Under the pieces are notes generated by a model, which saw nothing but the letters and a program-made list of their open reading frames with translations, was not told the DNA's origin and did no database searches. From the NCBI GenBank assembly GCA_016841445.1, contig JAENZD010000001.1, positions 1,612,001-1,676,000 of the forward strand: a stretch of DNA of 64,000 bases, given 5' to 3'. The DNA is from Anaerolineaceae bacterium (GTDB lineage: Bacteria > Chloroflexota > Anaerolineae > Anaerolineales > Anaerolineaceae). The translations under genes were made by a program, and so were the position numbers. The first letter of the stretch is position 1. The number at the start of each line of letters is the position of its first letter. Shown here piece by piece: positions 43,593 to 52,300 of this stretch.

Positions 43593-46500
43593 CTAATCCA
43601 TCTCAATGGTAAAGGTGTTCAGTTTCAGCTTTGCCTTACACTCCTTCTGTGGGCAGGGGATCACCTTTCCCAATTGATCCCGAGTCACCTCGGATTTCCG
43701 GTTGCACACCGGGCAGTAGACCCGCAGCTTCCCGCCGCTTTCTTCCGCGGTGCGGATCAGTGGTCCACCGCCCACCCCACTACCGCTGCCCCTGTAGAAG
43801 GTCTCCAATGCCAGGTCATAATCCTTCTGCAAATCCTGCACGCCTTCCGACGTGACGGCTTCCCTTCCAAATTCATCTTTGGACCTTGTGATACCGACTT
43901 CCTCAGCCTTATGTTCCAGGAAGGTGAAATCCGTCAGCAGTTCAAAGACTGCATCTCGTTCACCGGCTTGGGTCAAATGGTAGGGGAGTTCGCTCAAAGC
44001 GTGCTTATTTCCTCCTGTCCATTTCTTCTTCCCGGTTGGGTCAGCTTTTACACGGAAGTAGCTCGCTAATTTCGCATGGAATTGCGGTGCCTTTTCCCCT
44101 TCCAGAAAAACTTCTTTTGAAACATCCCCCAGTTCCCGGTGGTAGAACGCCAGCAAAGCACTGCCATCTACCAGCCGTTCGCTCAAATAGGGCATCAGGT
44201 CAAAGGACAGCCGTGACCATAACACAATCGGCAGCCGGGGGCCATCCGCCCTGCGCAGCACTTCTTCCAGGAAAGCCCTGACGGGTTCCGGTGGATTGCG
44301 GTCCTGCTTGAGCCAATCGATCGCCAATCTTTCTGCATCATGGTAGGACTCGGGATGCAGGTGTGCAGCTGCATCTGGATGTTCCCTCAGGTGCGACATC
44401 GCCATGTTCACAAGATCAGAAGGCAAATGGTAAGTTTGGCGGAAGAACCATTCATACACGTCCAAATCCCGTGAAAGCAGGTCCACCAGTTCGTCCTCCG
44501 CCAACCCCTGACGTGAGGCTGCCAGGTAACCCAGGGCATGGGAGACGAGCATCTTCCCATGGTTGCCTTCATCAGTCAGGCGTTTGATCATGTTGTCTTT
44601 GATGATCCCGACGACATCGATTGCCAGTTCTTCCTGGGGCTTTTGGAATGAGGTCCACAAACGGGCTTCCTCGAATGCCAGCTTGAGATAAAGAGGGTTG
44701 CCGTTTGAAGCCTTAAATTTCGAAATGACTTCCCCTTCTTGTTCTGCGGTCAGGTCTCGATGAATGTCAGCCAGCCACTGCTTCAATAAGAGCTTGCCAT
44801 CCCCTTCTTCTAAACCACCAAGGTTTTTTTCAAGCGAACCTTTGGCCTGTAAGTTTTGATAAACATCCTTTTCTTTTCTGCTGGAGACCACCAGTGAAAC
44901 ATGTTCAGCCAGTTCCGCCGGGAGCCAGCTCAAACGCCGCGCATCCTGGTGTGCTGAAAGCTGGTCAAGGGAATCCAGGAACAGGATCAATGGTTTCTCC
45001 GCGCTTGCCAGGCCCATACGTTTGGCAAATTCGGGCACCAGGTCACGGTAATCGAGGGGAACGTCGCTCTCATCAGCACCATAGCAGCGGGAGATCGTTT
45101 TACATAAGCCCTCCAGCAAACTCCGTCCATCCGATGAGCCAGGGGTCGCCCCGATGAACCGGTACACCAGCTGTGCATTCGGGTAGGCCTTCTGCGCTTG
45201 TTCGGCTGCCTTCGCCATCAAGGCGGATTTCCCCGTGCCGCCCTCACCAAGCACTGCCAGGACCTTTCGTGCATTTGATTGCAGGTAAGCATTGATCTCC
45301 TTCAAGATCCCCTCCCTGCCCACAAAAAAAGTCAGCCGTTCCTCAGCAAAGGCATGGTGCGCCAAACCCTCCGCATCCAACACGGCACTGGGCTGGATTT
45401 GCACCACCTTCGTCTCCTCACCTGGTACGACATGCGGATGGTCAACTTCCGCCAGGATCACCCGCCCCAGGGACTGGAAGAGCGCTTCGCATAAATTCTT
45501 GGGTTGGTACCCCGCCTCCAGGATGGGCAGGCACGCATCCAGCTCATCCGGCAGGCTGCCGATGTGATCCTCACTGATCATACGGTACGGCTGCGCTTCC
45601 GAGGGCAATAAACCACCCTGCCATGCCACGCCGTCCGCAGTGAACATGTTGGTGCTGAATTTTCCCCGTAATTCGTCCTTCAATGTCGCTAGTCCCGCAG
45701 CCGCTGCATCATCCACCCCCCAGGTTTCTTCATCCAGATTGATGAAATCCCGCCCGACAAAATCCACCAGCACACTGTGCATGAATTCCAGCACCCCCTC
45801 TTCATCCGAGCGTTCAGGGACCTTAGATTGTTCCTCTGTTAGATAGTTATGCAGCGCTTTGGCTGAAGTCTGGGGTGGTATTGCCTGCACCGCTTGAATC
45901 AACCCCTGGCCGGACGGTTTGAGACCCTGGGGATATTCTAATTTCAAACGGGCAGCCAGCATTTTATCGTAACCGGGCTTGCTGAACGTCTTCGGTAGAT
46001 CAGGGATATCACGGAAAAAGCAGAAGACATGCTCCGGCGCATCTTCCTGTTCGAGCGCGCCTGTCAGGATCTCCTGGTGGGTGGCTGACGCCTTGTAGAC
46101 TAGCTTACGCAGCCCTTTCAGGGGCAATCCCCCCACGGCGTCCGACAAGATGCGCTGCAGTTCGGCTTCAACCGGCTGCCAATCGGCATATTTTTCATAG
46201 TCACCGCCCTTTTGACGGGGTTTCAAACGCCACTCAGGAGGAAGGGCATTGGTATCCAACTTATACCATTCCGCCAGGAAGCTTTTTTCTTCTTCACTGA
46301 TCCGGGTCAGGATCCCTTGAAATTCCGCATCAGGGATTTGAGCCGGCGGCGGCATCCAGCCGTACCGGTTGCCCAGCAGGACGATAAAATTGGGGCGGGG
46401 ACTGATCTTCTGGCAGCGGTCCACCTCGCCCAGGCAGATGTTCATAGCCTGCTGGTCCAGTGAGGCTTCATCGCTAACCCCCCAGCGCAGGTCAATTGGT

Positions 46501-46643
46501 TGGAAGCGCGCACCCTTTCCCTTCACGGCACATAATTCTCGCAATCGCGGAAAGACGGTGGCTTGCAGGGCATTGCGCTCAGCTTTCAGATCGCTGAATG
46601 TTGAACTGACAAAAATACGGAAGGTTTGGGCTTGATTTGACAT
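43593..46643 (-). CDS. DUF4062 STAND ATPase with C-terminal zinc ribbon (TEP1/NWD1-like)
   Basis: 1016 residues. The N-terminal DUF4062 domain reads FRIFVSSTFSDLKAERNAL, PIDLRWGVSDEAS, FIVLLGNRYGWMPPP (about 6-115); related families are TIR/SLOG-like and may bind or cut nucleotides. A NACHT-type ATPase follows: Walker A LGEGGTGKSALM near 464 and Walker B LILFLDSLDQL near 552. After a winged-helix and helical region comes the tail zinc ribbon (YCPVCNRKSEVT ... CPQKEC ... NTFTIEM). Human TEP1, NWD1 and NPHP3 combine DUF4062-like and NACHT parts, with WD40 or TPR repeats. Here the WD40 parts are the next two genes. Start has AGG 8 nt upstream. Confidence 0.88.
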   Translation of the reverse strand: MSNQAQTFRIFVSSTFSDLKAERNALQATVFPRLRELCAVKGKGARFQPIDLRWGVSDEASLDQQAMNICLGEVDRCQKISPRPNFIVLLGNRYGWMPPPAQIPDAEFQGILTRISEEEKSFLAEWYKLDTNALPPEWRLKPRQKGGDYEKYADWQPVEAELQRILSDAVGGLPLKGLRKLVYKASATHQEILTGALEQEDAPEHVFCFFRDIPDLPKTFSKPGYDKMLAARLKLEYPQGLKPSGQGLIQAVQAIPPQTSAKALHNYLTEEQSKVPERSDEEGVLEFMHSVLVDFVGRDFINLDEETWGVDDAAAAGLATLKDELRGKFSTNMFTADGVAWQGGLLPSEAQPYRMISEDHIGSLPDELDACLPILEAGYQPKNLCEALFQSLGRVILAEVDHPHVVPGEETKVVQIQPSAVLDAEGLAHHAFAEERLTFFVGREGILKEINAYLQSNARKVLAVLGEGGTGKSALMAKAAEQAQKAYPNAQLVYRFIGATPGSSDGRSLLEGLCKTISRCYGADESDVPLDYRDLVPEFAKRMGLASAEKPLILFLDSLDQLSAHQDARRLSWLPAELAEHVSLVVSSRKEKDVYQNLQAKGSLEKNLGGLEEGDGKLLLKQWLADIHRDLTAEQEGEVISKFKASNGNPLYLKLAFEEARLWTSFQKPQEELAIDVVGIIKDNMIKRLTDEGNHGKMLVSHALGYLAASRQGLAEDELVDLLSRDLDVYEWFFRQTYHLPSDLVNMAMSHLREHPDAAAHLHPESYHDAERLAIDWLKQDRNPPEPVRAFLEEVLRRADGPRLPIVLWSRLSFDLMPYLSERLVDGSALLAFYHRELGDVSKEVFLEGEKAPQFHAKLASYFRVKADPTGKKKWTGGNKHALSELPYHLTQAGERDAVFELLTDFTFLEHKAEEVGITRSKDEFGREAVTSEGVQDLQKDYDLALETFYRGSGSGVGGGPLIRTAEESGGKLRVYCPVCNRKSEVTRDQLGKVIPCPQKECKAKLKLNTFTIEMD

Positions 46644-46658
46644 TTAGTATTTACCTTT

Positions 46659-46672
46659 TCTCAAAAATGAGA
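46659..46672. promoter_or_regulatory. Small dyad upstream of the DUF4062 gene
   Basis: TCTCA-AAAA-TGAGA, a perfect 5-bp inverted repeat 16 nt before the DUF4062 start codon, inside the 82-bp gap. Could be an operator or leader hairpin. No clear -10 was found in the gap, so the gene may also be read from upstream. Confidence 0.25.
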
Positions 46673-46725
46673 ACAACTAACATATGGAGCAACCTGAATA
46701 CAAATGAATTCTCTAGCTTTTCGCT

Positions 46726-47502
46726 TCAATCTTCAGGTTGAATAACAAGGAAAATTTCCTTGGTAATCTCCGGGATTCTTCGGGGCATTGCTTCTGAATT
46801 CAATCCAACCATCAACACAGCATAATAATCAGCCGCATAGTCACCGGGGATATTCGCCACGATTTCAACCTCGAATTCAGCCGTTTGTCCCGGGAGAATC
46901 TTTGTTTGTTCCTCTCCGAAGAATAATGCGATGCTCATCCCCAACTTTTCTTTGCGTTCACTGATTTTGGGAACGGCACTTTCATAATCCACAATAAAGC
47001 CATCAAAGAACTTCTTTTTGGTCTCAAACATCACAGAATCCAGGGTCAACTTTTTATCGGTATTGTTCTGAACCTGAATGTAAATCAAGCCCCTATCACC
47101 CGGAAGATAGGTTGTCGGAGAAATATCCAGGAAAACCAAAATTTCATCTGCATCGACTGCCTTGCTGCGGGTTTCAAGCAGCATCCTCGTTTTGGTGGAA
47201 ATCTGCCCGGTGGGTTTAAAGATCAGGAAGCCTGCCCAGGCAAGCAGAACACCACCAAGGATCAGCATTCCAAAGGAGGTGAAGTTGCGCAGCTCCTTGT
47301 ATGCTAATGCTTTAAAACCGAAAACCAGCAGTGGGACACCACCGATTAATGAAGCAATGATCAAAAAGAGCATACTTTGGGATTTGACCAGGTATTGCAG
47401 CAAGCACAAAACAAAACTCACAGGCAGGGTGATCATCAACAAGAAAGGGCCTAGTTCTTCAAAAAATGCTATTACTCGTGACTTTTTTGGATTTTTATCC
47501 AT
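46726..47502 (-). CDS. Three-TM membrane protein with C-terminal beta-sandwich domain
   Basis: 258 residues from ATG 47502, chosen because GAGG lies 9 nt upstream; the frame is open 24 codons further but without a good site. Three hydrophobic helices (around PFLLMITLPVSFVLCLLQYL, LFLIIASLIGGVPLLVFGF and FGMLILGGVLLAWAGFLIF) lead to a beta-rich half. That half has ISPTTYLPGDRGLIYIQVQNNTDKKLTL and GQTAEFEVEIVANIPGDYAADYYAVLMVG, like CARDB/NEW3-type adhesion folds. It sits between the TIR gene and the DUF4062 gene on the same strand. It may anchor or sense at the membrane for the complex (inference). Confidence 0.72.
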   Translation of the reverse strand: MDKNPKKSRVIAFFEELGPFLLMITLPVSFVLCLLQYLVKSQSMLFLIIASLIGGVPLLVFGFKALAYKELRNFTSFGMLILGGVLLAWAGFLIFKPTGQISTKTRMLLETRSKAVDADEILVFLDISPTTYLPGDRGLIYIQVQNNTDKKLTLDSVMFETKKKFFDGFIVDYESAVPKISERKEKLGMSIALFFGEEQTKILPGQTAEFEVEIVANIPGDYAADYYAVLMVGLNSEAMPRRIPEITKEIFLVIQPED

Positions 47503-47605
47503 CCTGCACACCTCGTCAAACGCTAAAATATTCGAAATTGAGGTAAAAATCGACTGAAAATTAATAAATGGCAAATCCTGGAAATAATAACGCCGTTTAC
47601 ACTAT

Positions 47606-49327
47606 TCAATCTTGTTGGGGTTCACTGAGTACAGAAGCTAAAACGCTTGACAGCTTAAGTACATTAGCGGCGTAATCTTCACTTAAATCCCAGATTTGGT
47701 AGATTTTTAAATAGAAAGGCACTTCGCACTGGGTTGCAATGATGGGATAGATCGGGCGCTTATAACTTGCAAAATGGTTCCACTCCGCCTGCACTTCGTG
47801 GCTGTCCACCGCGCCCGGGGAGAGGACGATCAGCATCGCCCCGCATCCATCCAATGCCTTTTCAACGGCCATGCGCCAGCCCTGCAGGTTGGATTGGCGC
47901 GAACCGGGGATGTTATCCACATCCCGCCAGGTTTTGACGCCATGGGTGTTCAGGTCAGAAACCAGCCGGTCCACTAAAGCTCTTTCATTCCGGCTGTAGC
48001 ATATGAAAACAGAGTCGCTCAAATCTTGTTGCGAAACAGGAAAATCCTCATGCGAAATTTGTTTATCGGCGGTTAATTTCTGGGCTAAATCTTCCGGCAG
48101 TCCGGCCACGATTGACCAATATTTATCTTTGAATGCCCCCAGTAAACGCTCCGAATTCAGGGATTGCCCCCCCGCACCAGCGGACAGCCACTCGTTGATG
48201 GCTGTTTTCGATACCTGATCGCCAACAGGTGCCTGAATTTCAGTAATAACCCATTTTTCCAGGCTTGTCGAAAGCAGCTGGTAGGTTTTTTGTTCTTCAT
48301 CTTCGACCAGCAGCCCCCGTTTGACCAACTCGGGCACATCGAGGTGGGCGCGGGAATGCAGGTTTGCCAGGGTTTCAAGCGTCGGTGAACCATTTCCGCT
48401 TTGCTCATCCTGTTTCGCTACCATTGCCGCGACAAGCGTGATCTTTTCACTTTCACTGCTCCGGGTCCACATGTACTGAAAATGGGCATCCACCTGCTTC
48501 TCAAAGGAATCGGTCACCGAATCGATCAAGGCATCCCCTGTCTCAGCGCGGCTTTTCGCATCGAAGGTGTAGTTGGCGGCAATCTGGGTGAAAAAGGGAT
48601 AGCCCCCGCCCAAGGACCATACCAGGTGTATTTCCTCATCAGAAAAATCATTTCCCGTGCCCTGCATATACGTTGTGACGAGGTTCTTAACATCCTGATA
48701 ATCAAAAGGTTTCAAAACCAGGTTCGCAAAAATATTAAAGAATGGTGAACCCTTGATATCCGTGTGGCACAGATCCACCAGCTCTCGCCGGGTGGCGGTG
48801 ATCAGCGGCAGGTTATGATGGATCGCCAGGGCGCGCAGCGCACCAAAGAAATCGGACCCAAAGTTGGGGTTCTGGGTAACATATTCGAACTCATCCAGCA
48901 GAAGCACAACCGTCAAGCCTTCATTAGCGATGCTGGTGAACAGATCTTCCAGGTCGAACAGGTCCAGGTTATCCAGGGCACGGATTTCCTTAACCAACGG
49001 GGGGATATTTGGGCTGCAAATCGTGCGGCCAATTTTTTGCAGAATGCGCTGCCAGAAACGCTGCGGTGTGATTTCCATCAACCCCTGGAAGTCCATGTAG
49101 ACCAGGCAGAATTCCTCAGGCGGCAAACCCAGTACAGCGGCTGCGTCTTTGTTTTCAAGGTATTTGAGCAGGGAAGTTTTCCCAATCCGGCGTTCCCCAA
49201 CGATGGAAGTGCTCTCGTGGGCGCTGGAGCGCAGGCGGTTCACAATTTGGCGCAGGTCAGATTCGCGCCCGATGAAATGAGCGGGATCTCGGATGGGGTT
49301 GCCAAATGTAAAGGGGTTTGGAGTCAT
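47606..49327 (-). CDS. STAND-type AAA ATPase with C-terminal TIR domain
   Basis: 573 residues. It starts TPNPFTFGNPIRDPAHFIGRESDL, the usual opening of this ATPase group, then Walker A GERRIGKTS at 44-52 and Walker B VLLLDEFEYV at 141-150. A winged-helix part precedes a TIR domain at about 438-550: DSVFICYSRNERALVDRLV, GVKTWRDVDNIPG, and SPGAVDSHEVQAEW, which keeps glutamates (511, 515) at the site used by NAD-cleaving TIRs. ATG 49327 is preferred; a TTG at 49354 would overlap the stop of the upstream gene. It is probably an NADase or nucleotide-signal effector switched by its own ATPase. Confidence 0.87.
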   Translation of the reverse strand: MTPNPFTFGNPIRDPAHFIGRESDLRQIVNRLRSSAHESTSIVGERRIGKTSLLKYLENKDAAAVLGLPPEEFCLVYMDFQGLMEITPQRFWQRILQKIGRTICSPNIPPLVKEIRALDNLDLFDLEDLFTSIANEGLTVVLLLDEFEYVTQNPNFGSDFFGALRALAIHHNLPLITATRRELVDLCHTDIKGSPFFNIFANLVLKPFDYQDVKNLVTTYMQGTGNDFSDEEIHLVWSLGGGYPFFTQIAANYTFDAKSRAETGDALIDSVTDSFEKQVDAHFQYMWTRSSESEKITLVAAMVAKQDEQSGNGSPTLETLANLHSRAHLDVPELVKRGLLVEDEEQKTYQLLSTSLEKWVITEIQAPVGDQVSKTAINEWLSAGAGGQSLNSERLLGAFKDKYWSIVAGLPEDLAQKLTADKQISHEDFPVSQQDLSDSVFICYSRNERALVDRLVSDLNTHGVKTWRDVDNIPGSRQSNLQGWRMAVEKALDGCGAMLIVLSPGAVDSHEVQAEWNHFASYKRPIYPIIATQCEVPFYLKIYQIWDLSEDYAANVLKLSSVLASVLSEPQQD

Positions 49328-49350
49328 TGTTATTCTTTGATCATCGTTTA

Positions 49351-52300
49351 TCAATCAGATGGTAAGTCAAATCTCGTAATATTCCATACCTTAAAATTAT
49401 CAAAATATGCATCGCCACCATTAGAACGTAAACCTACTGTGGGAACTGTTCCCCGATACAAACGCCAGGGTTCATCTTCATTATATGCAACCAGTTCTCC
49501 ATTGATCAGAAAAGCCATTTGAGATCCTTTGAGAATGACTTGTAGATGGTAAGGTGGTTGCTCATTAACAAGCCCTTCAAAACCATATTGTGTAAAGGCT
49601 CCAATTGATATTTCCCAATTGCCATCTTTACTGATATTAAAAATTATCCCTAGACCACTCTCATGTGCTTCCCTGTGATTTAACGCCCAAAAACCACTAT
49701 AGTCGCTAATAGGCCTAATATCAACTTCAAGTACATAATCAAAGAAATAGATTTCTTGATTTTGTAATCCCTCTTCAAGAAGTCGGAGTTCGTTATCCAC
49801 GATTTCATATTGATTATCCTCCCACGAATTCCTAACCGAAGCATCCGATTCAGTGCTGAAGTCATCTTCAACATCCGGCGGACGGTCTGCGATGTAATCC
49901 AATATCGGGTTTACAAAAGATGTCATGTAAGGTTCAAACTCTGATGTACCCTGCGAGGTTGGGGTTGTTGTTGGTTCTGTTTGGGTTTCTTGTGTCACAT
50001 TATCCAACAATTCGAAATCCACACTGTCCAGGTTCCAGAAACTGATATCATCGAAGTAGATCATGTCTGAATTTGTCCCTATCCTTGTAACCTTATATAT
50101 TGGAACATTGAATTGGCTGTTTGCTACTGCAGCAGTGTCGTAAACAATTAAGCTGCCATCCACGAATACAGCAACCACATTGTTTTCAGCAACAATGACC
50201 ATTTCAGACATCTTTGTTGGATCAAATGGTGCTTTTGCCTGAATAATTCCTTTTGTTGTATTTAAGTGAATATAAATGACAGGACTAGAAGGTGACCCAG
50301 AAATGTCGATGACATATGGATCTTGGATCCCAATGTATTGGGTTCCTCTTAATGCAATTATAAAATCATTCATGCCAGCTTGAGGGGAAAGGGAATATCT
50401 TAAAATGAAATTATTCGCATTAAAATCAATAAACTGATTATGCCCACTACATTCAACGCGACCTAAATCAGCGGAAAGTTGAAGTTGGCCATTTTGAAGA
50501 TGGTTGTAAAAATAGGAATCGGTCCCAATGCCAACAGGAAATATTTTTATAGGTCCCCAGTCGTAATTTTTGGTTTTGAAATCATCTTCAGTCGTTGGGG
50601 TGGTCTCTGCCATGTAGGCTTTAGCTGCATTATATAACTGGGATATTTGGTCACTTTCTTCATCTCCCATTGTTTCTGTTTGTGATTCTTCGGTCGCTGT
50701 TCCAAACAAATCATCTTCATTAACCTGGTCAAGGTTCCAGAATTTCAGGTCGTCCACAAAAATATAAGCATCTTCAGCAAGAATATAATTATTTTCTCCT
50801 GTGAATTCCTCATCCAAAAATACCGTTAACAACTCGTCGTCAGCGTAGATGGCAAAGACATTATCAAAAGCGATTAGCCGTAAGATAAATTCGTCCTTCC
50901 AAATTGCACCAGAAGCAATTGAATAGGTAGAGTTGTTTTTATTGACAGCCCACTTTCGATTTGGAAGTTGACAAAATTCGTAATAACTCCCTTCGTTTAA
51001 ATCATTTGTGTTATTTGAACGGAACTGGACACCAATACAATTATGATCTGAGATAACACTGCCTGTGGGAAGTTCTTGACTTAGATTAAATTCAAGAACA
51101 AAATTCTTAGCCGTCATTGGTGTGGTTGTCGAAAAAGGAATCAAAGTTCGATTATTTGTCTGCAGGCTTAGTGTCCCACCAGAAATCAAATCTTGTTTAA
51201 AGCTAACTGAAACCTCCGCTCCTACTTCCAGATCCCCCCAAATTGCATTATATACTGAAAAATCATCTTCAAGTGATGGGGATTCGGAGTTAACATATTC
51301 ATTGATGGGTTCGATAACCTTTGACATTGCTGATTCTGGTGTCAGATTTGCTAGCAGGTCCTGACTTTCAGTTATCTCAATAGGTGTTTCTGTCACAACC
51401 GGCGCAAAGGCTGATTCTTCTGTAGTAGCAACAATGCCTGGTGGACTGCTGCTGTTAGCTTCCGGTGTTGTACCAGTGCTGATAGGCGTTTCCTGCTGTG
51501 AAGTATTGATCCAACCCATGATCTGATCTGAGAAAACAAATCCTAAAACAACGATCACCACCACGGCAAAAGCGCCATACAGCCAGGGTTTAGCCCAAAT
51601 AGGTTTTCGCTCTCCCCGGGCTTCAACGGCCTCCACCAGCAATCGAGAGGTGGATTTATAAGTCGGATCCTGGGCAACGATCCCCTGCAGCAGGGGAATC
51701 GCCTTGTTGTACTGTCCTTTTTTGATCAATGTCTGGGCATCCTCATAATCGGCACTCAACCGTGCGTATTGCCGGGCTTTCTCCAGCTGAGCTTCATATT
51801 TCTCGCGTTCGGATGGTACTTCATCCAGGTATGCCTCCCAGGCCTTCACCGCATCCCCCCAGAGCTCCTGCCCCGCAGCCGTATCCGCTTCTTTTAATAA
51901 ATGATCCAGGCGCGCCTGGCGTCGAGCAGATTGTAGATCGTCCAAAATTTGTTTGATGTGCGCATCATCCGGCGTTAATGTTAATAATTTGCCAGCAGCT
52001 TGAATGGCTTCGTCCCAGCGTTCCGCCTGGCGGGCGCTTGCCACCTGGGCGTGTAAGGCGTCCAGTTTTGCCTGGTGCTGTGCTGCCTGTGTTTCCTCCA
52101 GCGCTTTGAGCAAAGTGTCATTTTCAGGGTCCAGCTTGAGGGCAGCCTGGCGTGCAGTCACGGCGGCTTCCCAATTCCCCTCGTCCTGGGCTTTTTTCGC
52201 TTGTGATTGGTATAACCTGAGTTGGGCATCCTGTTGGGAGTCTTGTGTGGCTTCCAGCCATTCCTTCAGTTCGGCATCATCGGGCGCCAGGAGGATGGCT

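Noticed and set aside
48764-49522. 252-codon plus-strand open frame opposite the STAND-TIR gene
   Set aside because: Its sequence only mirrors the ATPase codons and has no recognisable fold or start signal.
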